Shown: positions 25,325 through 34,931, numbered from the stretch's first letter. The stretch: 64,000 nt of DNA from Bacteroidales bacterium (GCA_015654535.1 JAATGU010000014.1:1-64000); one strand, 5' to 3'. Notes: generated by a model not told the origin, from the letters alone. Numbers and translations: made by a program.

Positions 25325-26962
25325 ATGAATAAAAGACTTTCAACTTTTGCTTTCTTACTACTTGCAGTGATGGCGGAAACCTTTGCCTGCACTAATCTGA
25401 TTGTAGGAAAAAATGCTTCAACAGATGGTTCTACCATTATTTCTTATAATGCCGATTCGTATGGATTGTTTGGCTATTTATGTCATTATCCGGCTGGAAC
25501 TTATGCCAAAGGAATGAAGATGGACATACACGACTGGGATTCGGGCAAGTATCTGGGGCAAATAGAACAAGCCAAGAAAACCTATAATGTGATTGGAAAT
25601 ATGAATGAGTTTCAAGTGTCAATAGGGGAAACTACCTTTGGCGGTCGTCCAGAACTGGTAGACTCAACGGGCATTGTTGATTATGGTAGTTTAATGTATC
25701 TTGCACTTCAGCGTTCCCGCTCAGCTAGAGAAGCCATTCAAACAATGGATTATTTGGTTCAGGAATATGGCTATTGTAGTAGTGGTGAGTCTTTTACCAT
25801 TGCTGATCCTAACGAAGTCTGGATTATGGAAATGGTAGGTAGAGGCCCTGGTATTCGCGGAGCTGTATGGGTGGCTGTCCGCATTCCCGACGATTGTATT
25901 TCCGCTCATGCCAATCAATCTCGCATTCGGCACATGGACATGAATGATAAGGAAAATTATATGTACTCTTCCGATGTTATTTCTTTTGCTCGTGAGAAAG
26001 GATACTTTAACGGGGTAAACAAGGATTTTAGTTTTGCTGATGCTTATGCTCCGCTTGATTTTGAAGCACGTCGTTTTTGTGAAGCGCGGGTCTGGAGCTT
26101 CTTCCGTATGTTTAATCCAGAAATGGATGCATATTTAAGCTATATTCAGGGAACTACTACAGAACCGATGCCTCTTTTTGTTAAGCCGGCTAAGAAACTA
26201 TCCGTACAGGATGTTAAGAATGCCATGCGTGATCATTATGAAGGAACTCCGCTCGACATGACAAAAGATATGGGAGCTGGTCCCTATAAATCCCCTTATC
26301 GTCTTTCTCCGCTGACTTTCAAGGTGGGTGATCAGGAATATTTCAATGAACGCCCTATTTCCACGCAGCAAACGGGCTTTACTTTTGTGTCACAAATGAG
26401 AGCGGATAAACCCGATGCTATTGGAGGAGTCCTTTGGTTTGGTTTGGATGATTCGAACATGACCGTTTACACACCCGTATATTGTTGCACGGATAAAGTT
26501 CCTGACTGCTATGCTGAAGGAAAAGGCGACTACATTACCTTTTCTTGGGATTCTTCTTTCTGGATCTTTAACTGGGTAGCCAATATGGTTTATCCTCGTT
26601 ACAGCTTGATGATTGATGATGTTCGCGGTACTCAAAAAGAATTGGAAACCGGATTTAATCAGTCACAGGAAGCCATCGAAGCTACTGCTGCAAAGATGTA
26701 CGCTACAGATCCTGCTAAAGCAAAAGCTTTCTTAACAAATTATACTAATATGACTGCTCAGTCAACTTTTGATACTTGGAAACATCTGGGAGAATTCCTT
26801 ATCGTGAAATATAATGATGGAGTGGTTAAACGTATGAAAGACGGGAAGTTTGAGCGCAACGCCATTGGCCAACCAGCTCCAGTGGTGCGTCCCGGATATC
26901 CTAAAGAATTTCTGGAAGAGTTGGTAAAAGCCACTGGAGATCGTTATAAAATAACAAAATAA
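25325..26962 (+). CDS. C69 family dipeptidase (Ntn-hydrolase), secreted
   Basis: A 545-residue peptidase of the PepD/U34 type. After a signal peptide comes C22 in ETFACTNLIVGKNASTDGS, the expected N-terminal nucleophile after processing, followed by SYNADSYG. Downstream blocks typical of the family include GETTFGGRPEL, the GESFTIADPNEVWIMEMVG segment and AHANQSRI. Members hydrolyse dipeptides with broad specificity. Only 32 bp separate it from the M23 gene, so the two exported peptidases are likely co-transcribed and may share murein or dietary peptides as substrate. Confidence 0.92.
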   Translation: MNKRLSTFAFLLLAVMAETFACTNLIVGKNASTDGSTIISYNADSYGLFGYLCHYPAGTYAKGMKMDIHDWDSGKYLGQIEQAKKTYNVIGNMNEFQVSIGETTFGGRPELVDSTGIVDYGSLMYLALQRSRSAREAIQTMDYLVQEYGYCSSGESFTIADPNEVWIMEMVGRGPGIRGAVWVAVRIPDDCISAHANQSRIRHMDMNDKENYMYSSDVISFAREKGYFNGVNKDFSFADAYAPLDFEARRFCEARVWSFFRMFNPEMDAYLSYIQGTTTEPMPLFVKPAKKLSVQDVKNAMRDHYEGTPLDMTKDMGAGPYKSPYRLSPLTFKVGDQEYFNERPISTQQTGFTFVSQMRADKPDAIGGVLWFGLDDSNMTVYTPVYCCTDKVPDCYAEGKGDYITFSWDSSFWIFNWVANMVYPRYSLMIDDVRGTQKELETGFNQSQEAIEATAAKMYATDPAKAKAFLTNYTNMTAQSTFDTWKHLGEFLIVKYNDGVVKRMKDGKFERNAIGQPAPVVRPGYPKEFLEELVKATGDRYKITK

Positions 26963-27020
26963 CTCTTTGCTGAAACCAAAAATTAATCTGATTAAGGTAG
27001 GAATTGTAAGTAAAAGAAGT

Positions 27021-27028
27021 TACATTTG
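27021..27028 (+). promoter_or_regulatory. Predicted -7 element for phosphohexomutase gene
   Basis: TACATTTG, a TAnnTTTG match, about 50 bp before the ATG at 27080. No clear -33 partner. Confidence 0.4.
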
Positions 27029-27079
27029 TCTCAGTATTATGATAGATAATCCATTTACAATCTAATAAAAAACAAGCGT

Positions 27080-28828
27080 ATGGAAAATGAAGAATTAATA
27101 AAACTCGTAACCGATAAAGCAAACAAATGGCTTACTCCGGCTTATGATGTGGAAACTCAAGCCGAAGTAAAGAAATTGCTCGGTAATGAAGATAAAACTG
27201 AACTGATTGAATCATTTTACAAAGATCTGGAATTCGGTACTGGTGGCTTGCGTGGTATAATGGGAGCAGGTAGCAATCGTATGAATATTTATACCGTTGG
27301 CGCCGCAACTCAAGGATTATCCAACTACTTGAATCAATCTTTTAAAGGATTAAAGCAAATTTCTGTGGTGATAGGACATGACTGCCGTAATAACAGCCGT
27401 AAATTTGCTGAAATATCCGCCAATATATTTTCGGCCAACGGAATAAAGGTGTATCTGTTCGATAGTCTTCGTCCCACTCCTGAGGTTTCTTTTGCTATTC
27501 GTCACTTGGGCTGTCAGAGTGGCATTAACTTAACTGCTTCTCATAACCCGAAAGAGTATAACGGATACAAAGCATATTGGGATGATGGTGCCCAAGTACT
27601 TGCGCCTCATGATGCAGGCATTATTGACGAAGTGAACAAGATAGCTTCTGCTACTGATATTAAATTTGAAGGCAACCCTGCTTTGATTGAGATCATCGGT
27701 GAAGAGGTTGATAAAGTATTTCTTGACAAAGTGAAGACTGTGTCTATTGATCCAGAAGTAATTGCACGCCATCATGATTTAAAGATTGTGTATACTCCTA
27801 TTCACGGTACCGGAGTGCACATAATTCCACGCTCACTGAAATTGTGGGGTTTTACAAATATCATCCCTGTACCTGAACAGAATGTGATCAGTGGTGATTT
27901 TCCTACGGTAAAGTCTCCAAATCCTGAAGAACCTGCTGCCATGTCTATGGCTATTGCAAAAGCGAAAGAAAAGAACGCTGACTTGGTGATGGCTTCCGAT
28001 CCGGATGCTGATCGTGTGGGGATCTCTTGCAAAGACGATAAAGGAGAATGGGTGCTGATTAACGGTAACCAAACTTGCTTGATGTATCTTTATTACATCA
28101 TTACTCAATATAAAGGGTTGAACAAACTCAAAGGCGATGAATACGTGGTGAAAACCATTGTTACGACTGAATTAATCAAGACCATTGCCGACCGCAACAA
28201 GATTGAAATGCTTGATTGCTACACTGGATTTAAATGGATTGCCCGTGAAATCCGCTTGCTCGAAGGTAAAAAGACCTACATTGGTGGTGGAGAAGAAAGT
28301 TACGGATTCCTAGCTGAAGATTTCTGCCGGGACAAAGATGCTGTTTCCGCTTGTTGCTTAATAGCTGAGGTTGCTGCCTGGGCAAAGGATAATGGTAAAA
28401 CATTGTATCAGTTGTTGCAGGATATCTATGTGGAATACGGATTTTCCAAAGAAAAAGGAATTTCAGTGGTGAAGAAAGGTAAGAGTGGTGCGGAAGAAAT
28501 AAAGCAGATGATGACTGATTTCCGTAATAATCCTCCTAAGGAAATGGCAGGTTCCAAAATTGTTCTTTTTAAGGACTTCGGAACATTGCAGCAGACTGAA
28601 GCTGTAACGGGAGTAAAGTCGGCTTTGGATATGCCCGAATCTTCTAACGTGCTACAATATTTCACCGAAGATGGAAGTAAAGTTTCGATTCGTCCATCGG
28701 GTACTGAACCCAAGATTAAATTCTATATTGAAGTGAAGGGCGAAATGAAATCACGCGCGGATTATGATGAAGCAACTGCTGACGCGGATGAAAAGATTAA
28801 ATCTGTGATGACTTCTCTTGGAATCTGA
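27080..28828 (+). CDS. Phospho-sugar mutase (phosphoglucomutase/phosphomannomutase)
   Basis: Alpha-D-phosphohexomutase of 582 residues that moves phosphate between C1 and C6 of hexoses. Four family blocks are present: the phosphoserine loop TASHNPKEYNGYK (S154), the metal loop DPDADRVG, the sugar-binding GGGEESYGF, and the phosphate-binding RPSGTEPKIKFY. The length is that of the PgmA/ManB2 type common in Bacteroides. Glucose or mannose preference cannot be read from the sequence. It is a single gene with its own promoter and a strong terminator. Confidence 0.95.
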   Translation: MENEELIKLVTDKANKWLTPAYDVETQAEVKKLLGNEDKTELIESFYKDLEFGTGGLRGIMGAGSNRMNIYTVGAATQGLSNYLNQSFKGLKQISVVIGHDCRNNSRKFAEISANIFSANGIKVYLFDSLRPTPEVSFAIRHLGCQSGINLTASHNPKEYNGYKAYWDDGAQVLAPHDAGIIDEVNKIASATDIKFEGNPALIEIIGEEVDKVFLDKVKTVSIDPEVIARHHDLKIVYTPIHGTGVHIIPRSLKLWGFTNIIPVPEQNVISGDFPTVKSPNPEEPAAMSMAIAKAKEKNADLVMASDPDADRVGISCKDDKGEWVLINGNQTCLMYLYYIITQYKGLNKLKGDEYVVKTIVTTELIKTIADRNKIEMLDCYTGFKWIAREIRLLEGKKTYIGGGEESYGFLAEDFCRDKDAVSACCLIAEVAAWAKDNGKTLYQLLQDIYVEYGFSKEKGISVVKKGKSGAEEIKQMMTDFRNNPPKEMAGSKIVLFKDFGTLQQTEAVTGVKSALDMPESSNVLQYFTEDGSKVSIRPSGTEPKIKFYIEVKGEMKSRADYDEATADADEKIKSVMTSLGI

Positions 28829-28851
28829 AAATAACCTATTGCTATATAAAT

Positions 28852-28892
28852 AAAGAGAGGGGTTGCGTTAAAAGGACAGCCTTTCTCTTTGT
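28852..28892 (+). terminator. Intrinsic terminator after phosphohexomutase gene
   Basis: A 14-bp stem with wobbles, arms 28852-28865 (AAAGAGAGGGGTTG) and 28877-28890, and an 11-base loop. The T-rich right arm ends the structure. It lies between two convergent genes. Confidence 0.75.
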
Positions 28893-28935
28893 ATATAACT
28901 AGCAATAAATCCATTCATGCGAATGAATGAATGGA

Positions 28936-29415
28936 TTATTCCATGGCCGAGGCATCAAAAGACAGCGGAAGCAGATCACTGATTCCCTCTACCAGATAGA
29001 TACAGCTTTTCCCGTAAAGCAAAATGCGGATGGAATTTCCAAAACGCTTCTCTGTTTCCAGAATTACCTGGCGACAAGCTCCGCAGGGAGGAATGGGCGT
29101 ATTAATAAAATCGCGTTCCGTCCGGGCGGCAATGGCAAGTGTTTTCACAGCCGAATGCGGATATTGGGAATTTGCGTAGAATAAGGTAGTACGCTCAGCA
29201 CAAAGTCCGGAGGGATAAGCAGCGTTCTCCTGATTAGTTCCCGTTACCGTTACGCCATTATCGAGCAAAGCGGCAGCTCCCACCGAAAATTTAGAATAAG
29301 GAGCATAGCTTCGCCTGGTTGCTTCTATGGATTCATCAATTAATCTTTTATCTTCATTTGAAAGTTCATCGTATTGGCATACTTTAATGATGGATTTAAT
29401 CGTCAGATCTTTCAT
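28936..29415 (-). CDS. cdd: Cytidine deaminase
   Basis: Zinc-dependent deaminase of 159 residues that converts (deoxy)cytidine to (deoxy)uridine in pyrimidine salvage. The active site is complete: C72-A-E74 in GLCAERTTLF and C111-x2-C114 in PPCGACRQV, with the substrate loop FSVGAAAL and NQENAAYPSG. It is a homotetramer-type cytidine deaminase with an N-terminal extension of about 25 residues. The gene is monocistronic. Confidence 0.96.
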   Translation of the reverse strand: MKDLTIKSIIKVCQYDELSNEDKRLIDESIEATRRSYAPYSKFSVGAAALLDNGVTVTGTNQENAAYPSGLCAERTTLFYANSQYPHSAVKTLAIAARTERDFINTPIPPCGACRQVILETEKRFGNSIRILLYGKSCIYLVEGISDLLPLSFDASAME

Positions 29416-29443
29416 AATAGCCCTATTTTTTATATTTGGATGA

Positions 29444-29451
29444 CAAAGTTA
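29444..29451 (-). promoter_or_regulatory. Predicted -7 element of cdd
   Basis: Minus-strand TAACTTTG, matching TAnnTTTG, 28 bp before the cdd start. Confidence 0.45.
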
Positions 29452-29519
29452 GCAAAAGAGATTGGTAAATTCGATTATTTTTATGACTTTTGTGATGTGA
29501 ACAGTTTAATAAGCAAAGT

Positions 29520-30428
29520 ATGAAATATATCCGACTGATTTTTATTTGTCTGTTGTTACTGGTTTGCTCACAAGTAACCCAGGCTCAATACAGAAACCAG
29601 CGTTATGTGGAATATGTTAATAAGTACTGTGAATTGGCTGTGGAACAGATGAAGGAACACAAGATACCTGCCAGCATTACTTTGGCTCAAGGACTTCTGG
29701 AATCCGGGGCCGGACAAAGCTCCCTTGCCCTAGAGTCGAACAATCACTTTGGTATTAAATGCGGAGGTCGATGGAACGGACGGACTGTGCTTCACGATGA
29801 TGATACTCAGGGTGAATGTTTCCGTGCTTATAGTCACCCAAGTGAATCTTATGAAGATCATTCCCTGTTTCTTCTTTCCGGTTCCCGGTATGCTTTCCTT
29901 TTTCGTCTGGATATGACTGATTATAAAGGATGGGCGAGAGGATTGAAACAGGCTGGTTACGCCACAGATCCTTCTTATGCCAACCGTTTGATCACAGTCA
30001 TTGAAGATTACGAACTTTATAAGTATGATAAGGAAGCGGTTCGTGAAAAGAAGAACCTTCGTAAAGAAAAAAAACAATCGCCTCTCATTTCTCATCAAGT
30101 GTATATCTCTAATGATCTGCTTTATGTTATTGCTCGCCGTGGAGATACTTTTAAAGATATTTCCAAAGAATTTGATATCGCTGCCTGGAAACTGATCAAA
30201 TATAATGATGTTAACAAGGATTATTCTTTAGCGGAAGGAGATATTGTCTATCTTCATGCCAAGAAAAAAACTGCTTCTGCCAAATATACAGTTCATGTGG
30301 TGCGTGAGAACGATTCCATGCACAGCATCTCTCAGCGTTATGGCATTAAGTTGAAGAATCTTTATAAGCTTAATGTGAAGCCGGGAGAATATGTTCCTCA
30401 GGTAGGTGACCTTATCTGGTTAAGATGA
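29520..30428 (+). CDS. Glucosaminidase-domain protein with two LysM repeats, secreted
   Basis: Peptidoglycan hydrolase of 302 residues with a signal peptide (LLLVCSQVTQAQ). Residues 30-165 form a FlgJ/AcmA-like glucosaminidase domain with the catalytic Glu in TLAQGLLESGAGQSSLA and the motifs NHFGIKCG, CFRAYSHPSESYEDHS and YATDPSYA. After a basic linker come two LysM repeats (about 195-245 and 255-302), which anchor the enzyme on glycan strands. It likely cuts GlcNAc-MurNAc links during wall remodelling. It is followed by a hairpin before the efflux operon. Confidence 0.93.
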   Translation: MKYIRLIFICLLLLVCSQVTQAQYRNQRYVEYVNKYCELAVEQMKEHKIPASITLAQGLLESGAGQSSLALESNNHFGIKCGGRWNGRTVLHDDDTQGECFRAYSHPSESYEDHSLFLLSGSRYAFLFRLDMTDYKGWARGLKQAGYATDPSYANRLITVIEDYELYKYDKEAVREKKNLRKEKKQSPLISHQVYISNDLLYVIARRGDTFKDISKEFDIAAWKLIKYNDVNKDYSLAEGDIVYLHAKKKTASAKYTVHVVRENDSMHSISQRYGIKLKNLYKLNVKPGEYVPQVGDLIWLR

Positions 30429-30467
30429 TTTTTTAAAAAATAAAGCTTGCTCTTCCTACGGAAACGG

Positions 30468-30500
30468 ACAAAGTGTTCAGTATCGGACACTTTGTTTTTG
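30468..30500 (+). terminator. Hairpin after glucosaminidase gene; may also be an enhancer palindrome
   Basis: ACAAAGTGTTC (30468-30478) pairs with GGACACTTTGT (30485-30495), six-base loop, then TTTTTGTTTT. As RNA it is a good intrinsic terminator. As DNA, AGTGTTC-N6-GGACACT is the kind of dyad bound by NtrC-type activators and sits about 40-65 bp before the sigma-54-like promoter. Both roles are possible. Confidence 0.75.
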
Positions 30501-30532
30501 TTTTATATACACATTATCAGCTATTTACATTC

Positions 30533-30549
30533 TTGGCACATACTTTGAT
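30533..30549 (+). promoter_or_regulatory. Sigma-54-like (-24/-12) promoter of the efflux operon
   Basis: TTGGCACATACTTTGAT resembles the TGGCAC-N5-TTGC consensus: GG at 30535-30536, ten bases, then GA at 30547-30548 where GC is usual. Transcription would start near 30560, 24 bp before the adaptor ATG. The operon ends with an NtrC-type activator, which would need such a promoter. Confidence 0.6.
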
Positions 30550-30583
30550 TATTCTGTTCGTAGAAAATAAAATAAACGAATAT

Positions 30584-31828
30584 ATGGACAGAGAAATTCC
30601 AAAAGAGGTGCAACTTAAGGAGCGCAGAAAGCAACTAATAAAGATCTCCCTTATCGGGCTGATTGCCATTAGTCTGATTGTTGGGTTAATCTCCTTCATG
30701 CGTACAGGCATCCAACGAAAAGAGTTAGTTTTTTCCATGGTAGATAAGGGGACAATTGAAGTTTCCGTGAGCGCTTCGGGCAAAGTGGCCCCCGCGTTTG
30801 AGGAGATTATCAATTCCCCTATCAATTCTCGCATTCTGGAAGTGTATAGAAAAGGTGGAGATTCAGTTAATGTGGGGACTCCCATTCTCAAGCTTGATCT
30901 TCAAAGTGCAGAGACTGATTACAAAAAACTACTGGATGAAGAACAGATGCGTAAGTATAAGCTGGAGCAGTTGAAAGTGAACAACAAGACGAAACTCAGT
31001 GATATGAGTATGCAGATAAAAGTCTCCGCTATGAAGTTGAGCCGGATGAAAGTGGAATTACGCAATGAACATTATCTGGATAGTCTGGGAGCAGGAACCA
31101 CGGACAAAGTACGGCAAGCTGAATTGAGCTATAATGTTGCCAGACTGGAGTATGAACAACTCAAGCAGCAATATAACAATGAGCGGCAGATAGCCGCCGC
31201 AGAATTAAAAGTTCAGGAGTTGGATTTCAATATCTTCCGCAAATCACTTTCTGAAACAAAGCGTACTCTCGATGATGCGCGGATACGTTCTCCCCGAAAA
31301 GCTATTCTTACTTTTATCAACAATCAGGTTGGAGCGCAGGTTCCCCAAGGTGGACAAGTGGCGATTATCTCAGATCTTTCTCACTTCAAAGTGGAAGGCG
31401 AAATAGCCGACACGTATAGTGATCGGATCAGCGCGGGTAGTAAAGCGATTATCAAAATAGGTAGTGAGAAGCTCGAAGGAATGGTGAGCAGTGTGACTCC
31501 TCTTTCCAAAAACGGAGTTATATCTTTTACCGTACAATTAAAGAATGATCATAATCCCCGCTTACGTTCGGGACTGAAAACGGATGTTTACATCATGAAT
31601 GCCGTCAAAGAAAATGTACTACGAATAGCCAATGGCTCCTATTATGCAGGGGCCGGAGAGTATGATCTCTTTATTCAGCGCGGCAACGAAATAGTAAAAC
31701 GAAAAGTCCGGCTGGGCGATAGTAATTTTGAATACGTGGAAGTTTCTTCAGGATTAAAGTCCGGCGATCAAGTGGTGGTGAGTGACATGACCAATTACAA
31801 AAATAAATCCAAACTGAAGATTAAATAA
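30584..31828 (+). CDS. Periplasmic adaptor protein, HlyD/MacA-type
   Basis: Membrane-fusion protein of 414 residues that would join the inner-membrane permeases to the TolC-like channel. One N-terminal membrane helix (ISLIGLIAISLIVGLISFM) is followed by a lipoyl/barrel-sandwich half (GTIEVSVSASGKVAPAFEE), a long helical hairpin (about residues 115-225), the second sandwich half (IRSPRKAILTFINNQVGAQVPQGG) and a beta-barrel plus membrane-proximal domain. The ATG at 30584 is chosen: an in-frame ATG at 30473 would lie inside the upstream hairpin and before the promoter. It is the first gene of the operon, 21 bp before the ATPase. Confidence 0.92.
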   Translation: MDREIPKEVQLKERRKQLIKISLIGLIAISLIVGLISFMRTGIQRKELVFSMVDKGTIEVSVSASGKVAPAFEEIINSPINSRILEVYRKGGDSVNVGTPILKLDLQSAETDYKKLLDEEQMRKYKLEQLKVNNKTKLSDMSMQIKVSAMKLSRMKVELRNEHYLDSLGAGTTDKVRQAELSYNVARLEYEQLKQQYNNERQIAAAELKVQELDFNIFRKSLSETKRTLDDARIRSPRKAILTFINNQVGAQVPQGGQVAIISDLSHFKVEGEIADTYSDRISAGSKAIIKIGSEKLEGMVSSVTPLSKNGVISFTVQLKNDHNPRLRSGLKTDVYIMNAVKENVLRIANGSYYAGAGEYDLFIQRGNEIVKRKVRLGDSNFEYVEVSSGLKSGDQVVVSDMTNYKNKSKLKIK

Positions 31829-31849
31829 AGAATTAAAATACTTACAATT

Positions 31850-32515
31850 ATGATTAAGCTTACCGAATTAAACAAGATTTATCGTACCAACGAGATTGAG
31901 ACAGTGGCTTTAGAAAATGTTAATTTAGAAGTGCAAAAAGGCGAGTTTTTTAGTATCATGGGCCCGTCCGGCTGCGGAAAGTCCACCTTACTTAATATTA
32001 TGGGGCTGCTTGATGCACCAACTTCGGGTACGATTGAGATTAATGGAATCAGAACCATTCAGATGAAAGACAAAGAACTTGCCCGATTCCGCAATCAGAA
32101 ATTAGGTTTCGTGTTCCAAAGTTTCCATTTGATCAACTCGCTCAATGTGCTCGATAATGTGGAACTACCTTTACTTTATCGCAAAGTATCCTCCTCCGAA
32201 AGAAGAAAGAAGGCCGAAGAGGTGTTGGAGAAAGTAGGATTGAGTCACCGTATGCGCCATTTCCCCACACAACTATCAGGAGGACAATGCCAACGTGTGG
32301 CTATTGCCCGTGCCATCATTGGTAATCCCGACATCATCCTGGCCGATGAACCAACTGGTAATCTAGACTCAAAGATGGGAGCGGAGGTAATGGATATCCT
32401 GCACAAACTGAATCAGGAAGACGGACGTACCATTGTGATGGTCACTCATGATGAACGCCAGGCAAAGCAAACCGCACGCACCATTAGATTCTTCGACGGA
32501 CGCCAAATACAATAA
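31850..32515 (+). CDS. ABC transporter ATP-binding protein, LolD/MacB type
   Basis: Stand-alone ATPase of 221 residues. Walker A is GPSGCGKST (residues 38-46), then the Q-loop FVFQSFHLI, signature LSGGQCQR (Cys where Gln is usual), Walker [10 protein letters not shown] and the H-loop VTHDE. The short RFRNQKLG and [17 protein letters not shown] elements fit the LolD/MacB branch, which powers FtsX-like permeases by mechanotransmission rather than transport through the membrane. It is the only ATPase in the operon and must serve all eight permease genes, or some of them. Confidence 0.95.
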   Translation: MIKLTELNKIYRTNEIETVALENVNLEVQKGEFFSIMGPSGCGKSTLLNIMGLLDAPTSGTIEINGIRTIQMKDKELARFRNQKLGFVFQSFHLINSLNVLDNVELPLLYRKVSSSERRKKAEEVLEKVGLSHRMRHFPTQLSGGQCQRVAIARAIIGNPDIILADEPTGNLDSKMGAEVMDILHKLNQEDGRTIVMVTHDERQAKQTARTIRFFDGRQIQ

Positions 32516-32520
32516 CCGGA

Positions 32521-33783
32521 ATGGATCAGCTTCGTATACTTATAAAGATTCTTCTAAAAAGAAAGTTCCTTATGATCAGCTATATTTTGATTGTGGGAAT
32601 GACCTCTATGTGGATCACTCAGACAGAGGTGAGTCGTGAGAATAATGTTACGAATACTTCCACAGAACCTTTTGTGAAGCGAAGCCTTTTTTTGAGTGGA
32701 ATGACTGTTAAGTATGCTGATAAAACTGAGGAGGGTGTTTTCCCAGGTATTAAGGTCTGCGAACGAATGATACAAATGAAAACGCCACAATTAGTTTCCT
32801 TTTTTACTTGGACACGTTATAATGAGTTTTTTAAGAATGGGCGGACCTATTCCATTCCTTACCGTGCCACCGATCATCGCTACTGGCAACTTATGAAGTT
32901 TTCCTTTATTCAAGGAAAACCTTATTCACAGGAAGATGTGGAGAAAGCTCATCCTGTGATTGTTCTTTCTCAATCCATGCGTAATCAATACTTTGAGAGA
33001 AATGAAAATCCTTTGGGAAAACGGATAACATTGGATGGAAAAGATTATGTGGTGTGCGGAGTGGTGAAAGATGTACCTTCTTCGTCAGCTTATGCTTACG
33101 GCGAATATTGGATACCTTACACAGTATGGCAAGGAGCAAATTATTCCTCAGCTGATGGATTACTGGGACTTTATGTGGTACAAGTATTAGCAAAGTCTCC
33201 CCATGATTTTCATACGATTCATCAAGAATACACTTCTTTAATTCAGGAACTGAATAAAGAGAACAAACCTGCTTATGAAATAACCAGAGGAAGATTGGGC
33301 ACGAAAGAATATCTTTTATGGAGCAAGAATCACACTTCTCAACAGTGGGCACTTTCTCTATCAGACCAGCTGATGTATTATTTGGAAACACTTTGGTTTA
33401 TATTGATCCCTTTGTTGGCATTGATGTGTATCAATTTTGCCAGAACCAATGAACGAAGTTCGGAAATAGGTGTACGTATGGCTTTGGGAGCAGATAAGCA
33501 AATGATAAGAGCTCAATATATCAAAGAGAACGTGCTGATTATTCTTGCTGGAATGATTCCCGGGATAATTATTGGCTATGCATGTATTTATTTGTGGCCG
33601 GACGAATATCTGGATGGACTGGATGTACGCGAATTTACATCTGTGGAATTACCCTATACGTGGAAAGTTTTCTCCCATTTGCTTTTTGTGTTTCTGTTTT
33701 TTCTGGGTGCAAGTATTCTAATTCCCATATATAAACTGAAAAAACAAAGGATTGTAAATTTACTGAAAGGAGAAGACTTATGA
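32521..33783 (+). CDS. FtsX/MacB-type ABC permease 1 (divergent copy)
   Basis: A 420-residue permease: one N-terminal membrane helix (LMISYILIVGMTSMWI), a periplasmic domain of about 240 residues with the MacB-like phrase NPLGKRITLDGKDYVVCGVVKDVPS, then three C-terminal helices with the coupling region NERSSEIGVRMALGADKQMI. It is less like the other permeases of the operon than they are to each other, so it may be the founding first half. It overlaps the next gene by 4 bp (ATGA). Confidence 0.9.
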   Translation: MDQLRILIKILLKRKFLMISYILIVGMTSMWITQTEVSRENNVTNTSTEPFVKRSLFLSGMTVKYADKTEEGVFPGIKVCERMIQMKTPQLVSFFTWTRYNEFFKNGRTYSIPYRATDHRYWQLMKFSFIQGKPYSQEDVEKAHPVIVLSQSMRNQYFERNENPLGKRITLDGKDYVVCGVVKDVPSSSAYAYGEYWIPYTVWQGANYSSADGLLGLYVVQVLAKSPHDFHTIHQEYTSLIQELNKENKPAYEITRGRLGTKEYLLWSKNHTSQQWALSLSDQLMYYLETLWFILIPLLALMCINFARTNERSSEIGVRMALGADKQMIRAQYIKENVLIILAGMIPGIIIGYACIYLWPDEYLDGLDVREFTSVELPYTWKVFSHLLFVFLFFLGASILIPIYKLKKQRIVNLLKGEDL

Positions 33784-34931
33784 TCACACACTTGTTACAT
33801 TCGATTTGGGGGCATAAATTCTCTAATATGTTACTTTTTATATTGCTTACTGCCACAGCAATTGTGATGATGCAATCAGTAAGTGGAACGCTTGAGAAAA
33901 TATGGTACTATACTGCTCCCCGCGGTTATATTACAGAAAATGTAGGGGCGTTATATATAGAGTCAAAAGCTGAAAATCAGAAAGAAGATAGTATAATGAA
34001 CGCAAAGTTATTTCAAAATCTTCAAGTCAATCCTTACTTATCGGATATTTCTTTTGGAAACATGAAGCTGATATATGAAGGTAATGAAAAATATAACATG
34101 GTAGGTGCTCAGGGAAAAACTTTTGATGCTTATCACAGATATGCTGATGATCATACAGCCCCGGTTATGGGGATCAAAGTTTTATCGGGACGTTGGTTTA
34201 CTGAATCGGATGCTCATTCAAATGTTGTCATTGTTTCACCGGAAGCAGCAAAACAACTTTTTGGTGCGACTCAGGTAACCAATCGGACATTCAATTATCA
34301 GGAGAAAGAGTATCGGGTGATTGGTGTTTGCAATTCTATTCGTCAAAGTAAGAAAACACAAGCTACGCCGACTATCTTCTTCTATAACAGAGAACATTCA
34401 GGATTCCTGTTAAAGATAAAACCTGATCAGGAAGAAAACTTTGCCCGGTCTGTTGAGTCAATTGTCCGTTCTGTTTTTGGTACGAATAATTATATCATCA
34501 ACTATGAAACGCTTGATCAAGCGGATCATATAATGAATAGAGCAAATAATTCCAGGTTGCGTATATTCCTTAAGACGAAACTTTTTATGATTGTGGTAAC
34601 GGTCTTTTCACTGATAGCCGTCCTGTGGTATATGATTGATAAGAGAAGGGAAGAACTGGGTATTCGATTTGTTTTAGGACGCACTTTACCCCAGTTAATA
34701 GCTTATATTTTGTATGAAAACTATTTATTATTTATATCTTCTTTCTTGATTGCTTTGTTTGTAGTCTTTAATTTTCAGTATGCTGGAGTGGAACTATTGA
34801 GCAATGAACATATTGGAATCTCTATTTTGCTCTCATTCTTGTTCATGATCTTCTTAACAACCATAGGAGCATTGATTCCTTGTTTGAAAATTAGAAAGTT
34901 ACAGATTACAGAAATAATTAAAAACGAATAA
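33780..34931 (+). CDS. FtsX/MacB-type ABC permease 2 (divergent copy)
   Basis: A 383-residue permease with the same topology: N-terminal helix LLFILLTATAIVMMQSV, periplasmic domain with LFGATQVTNRTFNYQEKEYRVIGV, and three C-terminal helices with the coupling motif DKRREELGIRFVLGRTLPQL. It is shorter than the others and starts MITHLLHSIWGHKFSN, weakly like the MIKxIxKxIW start of the second members of the later pairs. It overlaps permease 1, which suggests that the two proteins pair as a heterodimer. Confidence 0.9.
   Translation: MITHLLHSIWGHKFSNMLLFILLTATAIVMMQSVSGTLEKIWYYTAPRGYITENVGALYIESKAENQKEDSIMNAKLFQNLQVNPYLSDISFGNMKLIYEGNEKYNMVGAQGKTFDAYHRYADDHTAPVMGIKVLSGRWFTESDAHSNVVIVSPEAAKQLFGATQVTNRTFNYQEKEYRVIGVCNSIRQSKKTQATPTIFFYNREHSGFLLKIKPDQEENFARSVESIVRSVFGTNNYIINYETLDQADHIMNRANNSRLRIFLKTKLFMIVVTVFSLIAVLWYMIDKRREELGIRFVLGRTLPQLIAYILYENYLLFISSFLIALFVVFNFQYAGVELLSNEHIGISILLSFLFMIFLTTIGALIPCLKIRKLQITEIIKNE

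Noticed and set aside
24967-25437. 156-codon antisense ORF across the M23/C69 junction
   Set aside because: No family resemblance and both plus-strand genes have conserved motifs through it.
30473-30583. Longer start for the HlyD-type adaptor
   Set aside because: The extra 37 codons run through the hairpin and the sigma-54-like promoter and do not resemble the family N-terminus.
32448-32639. 63-codon ORF bridging ATPase and permease 1
   Set aside because: Out of frame with both genes and low-quality protein sequence.
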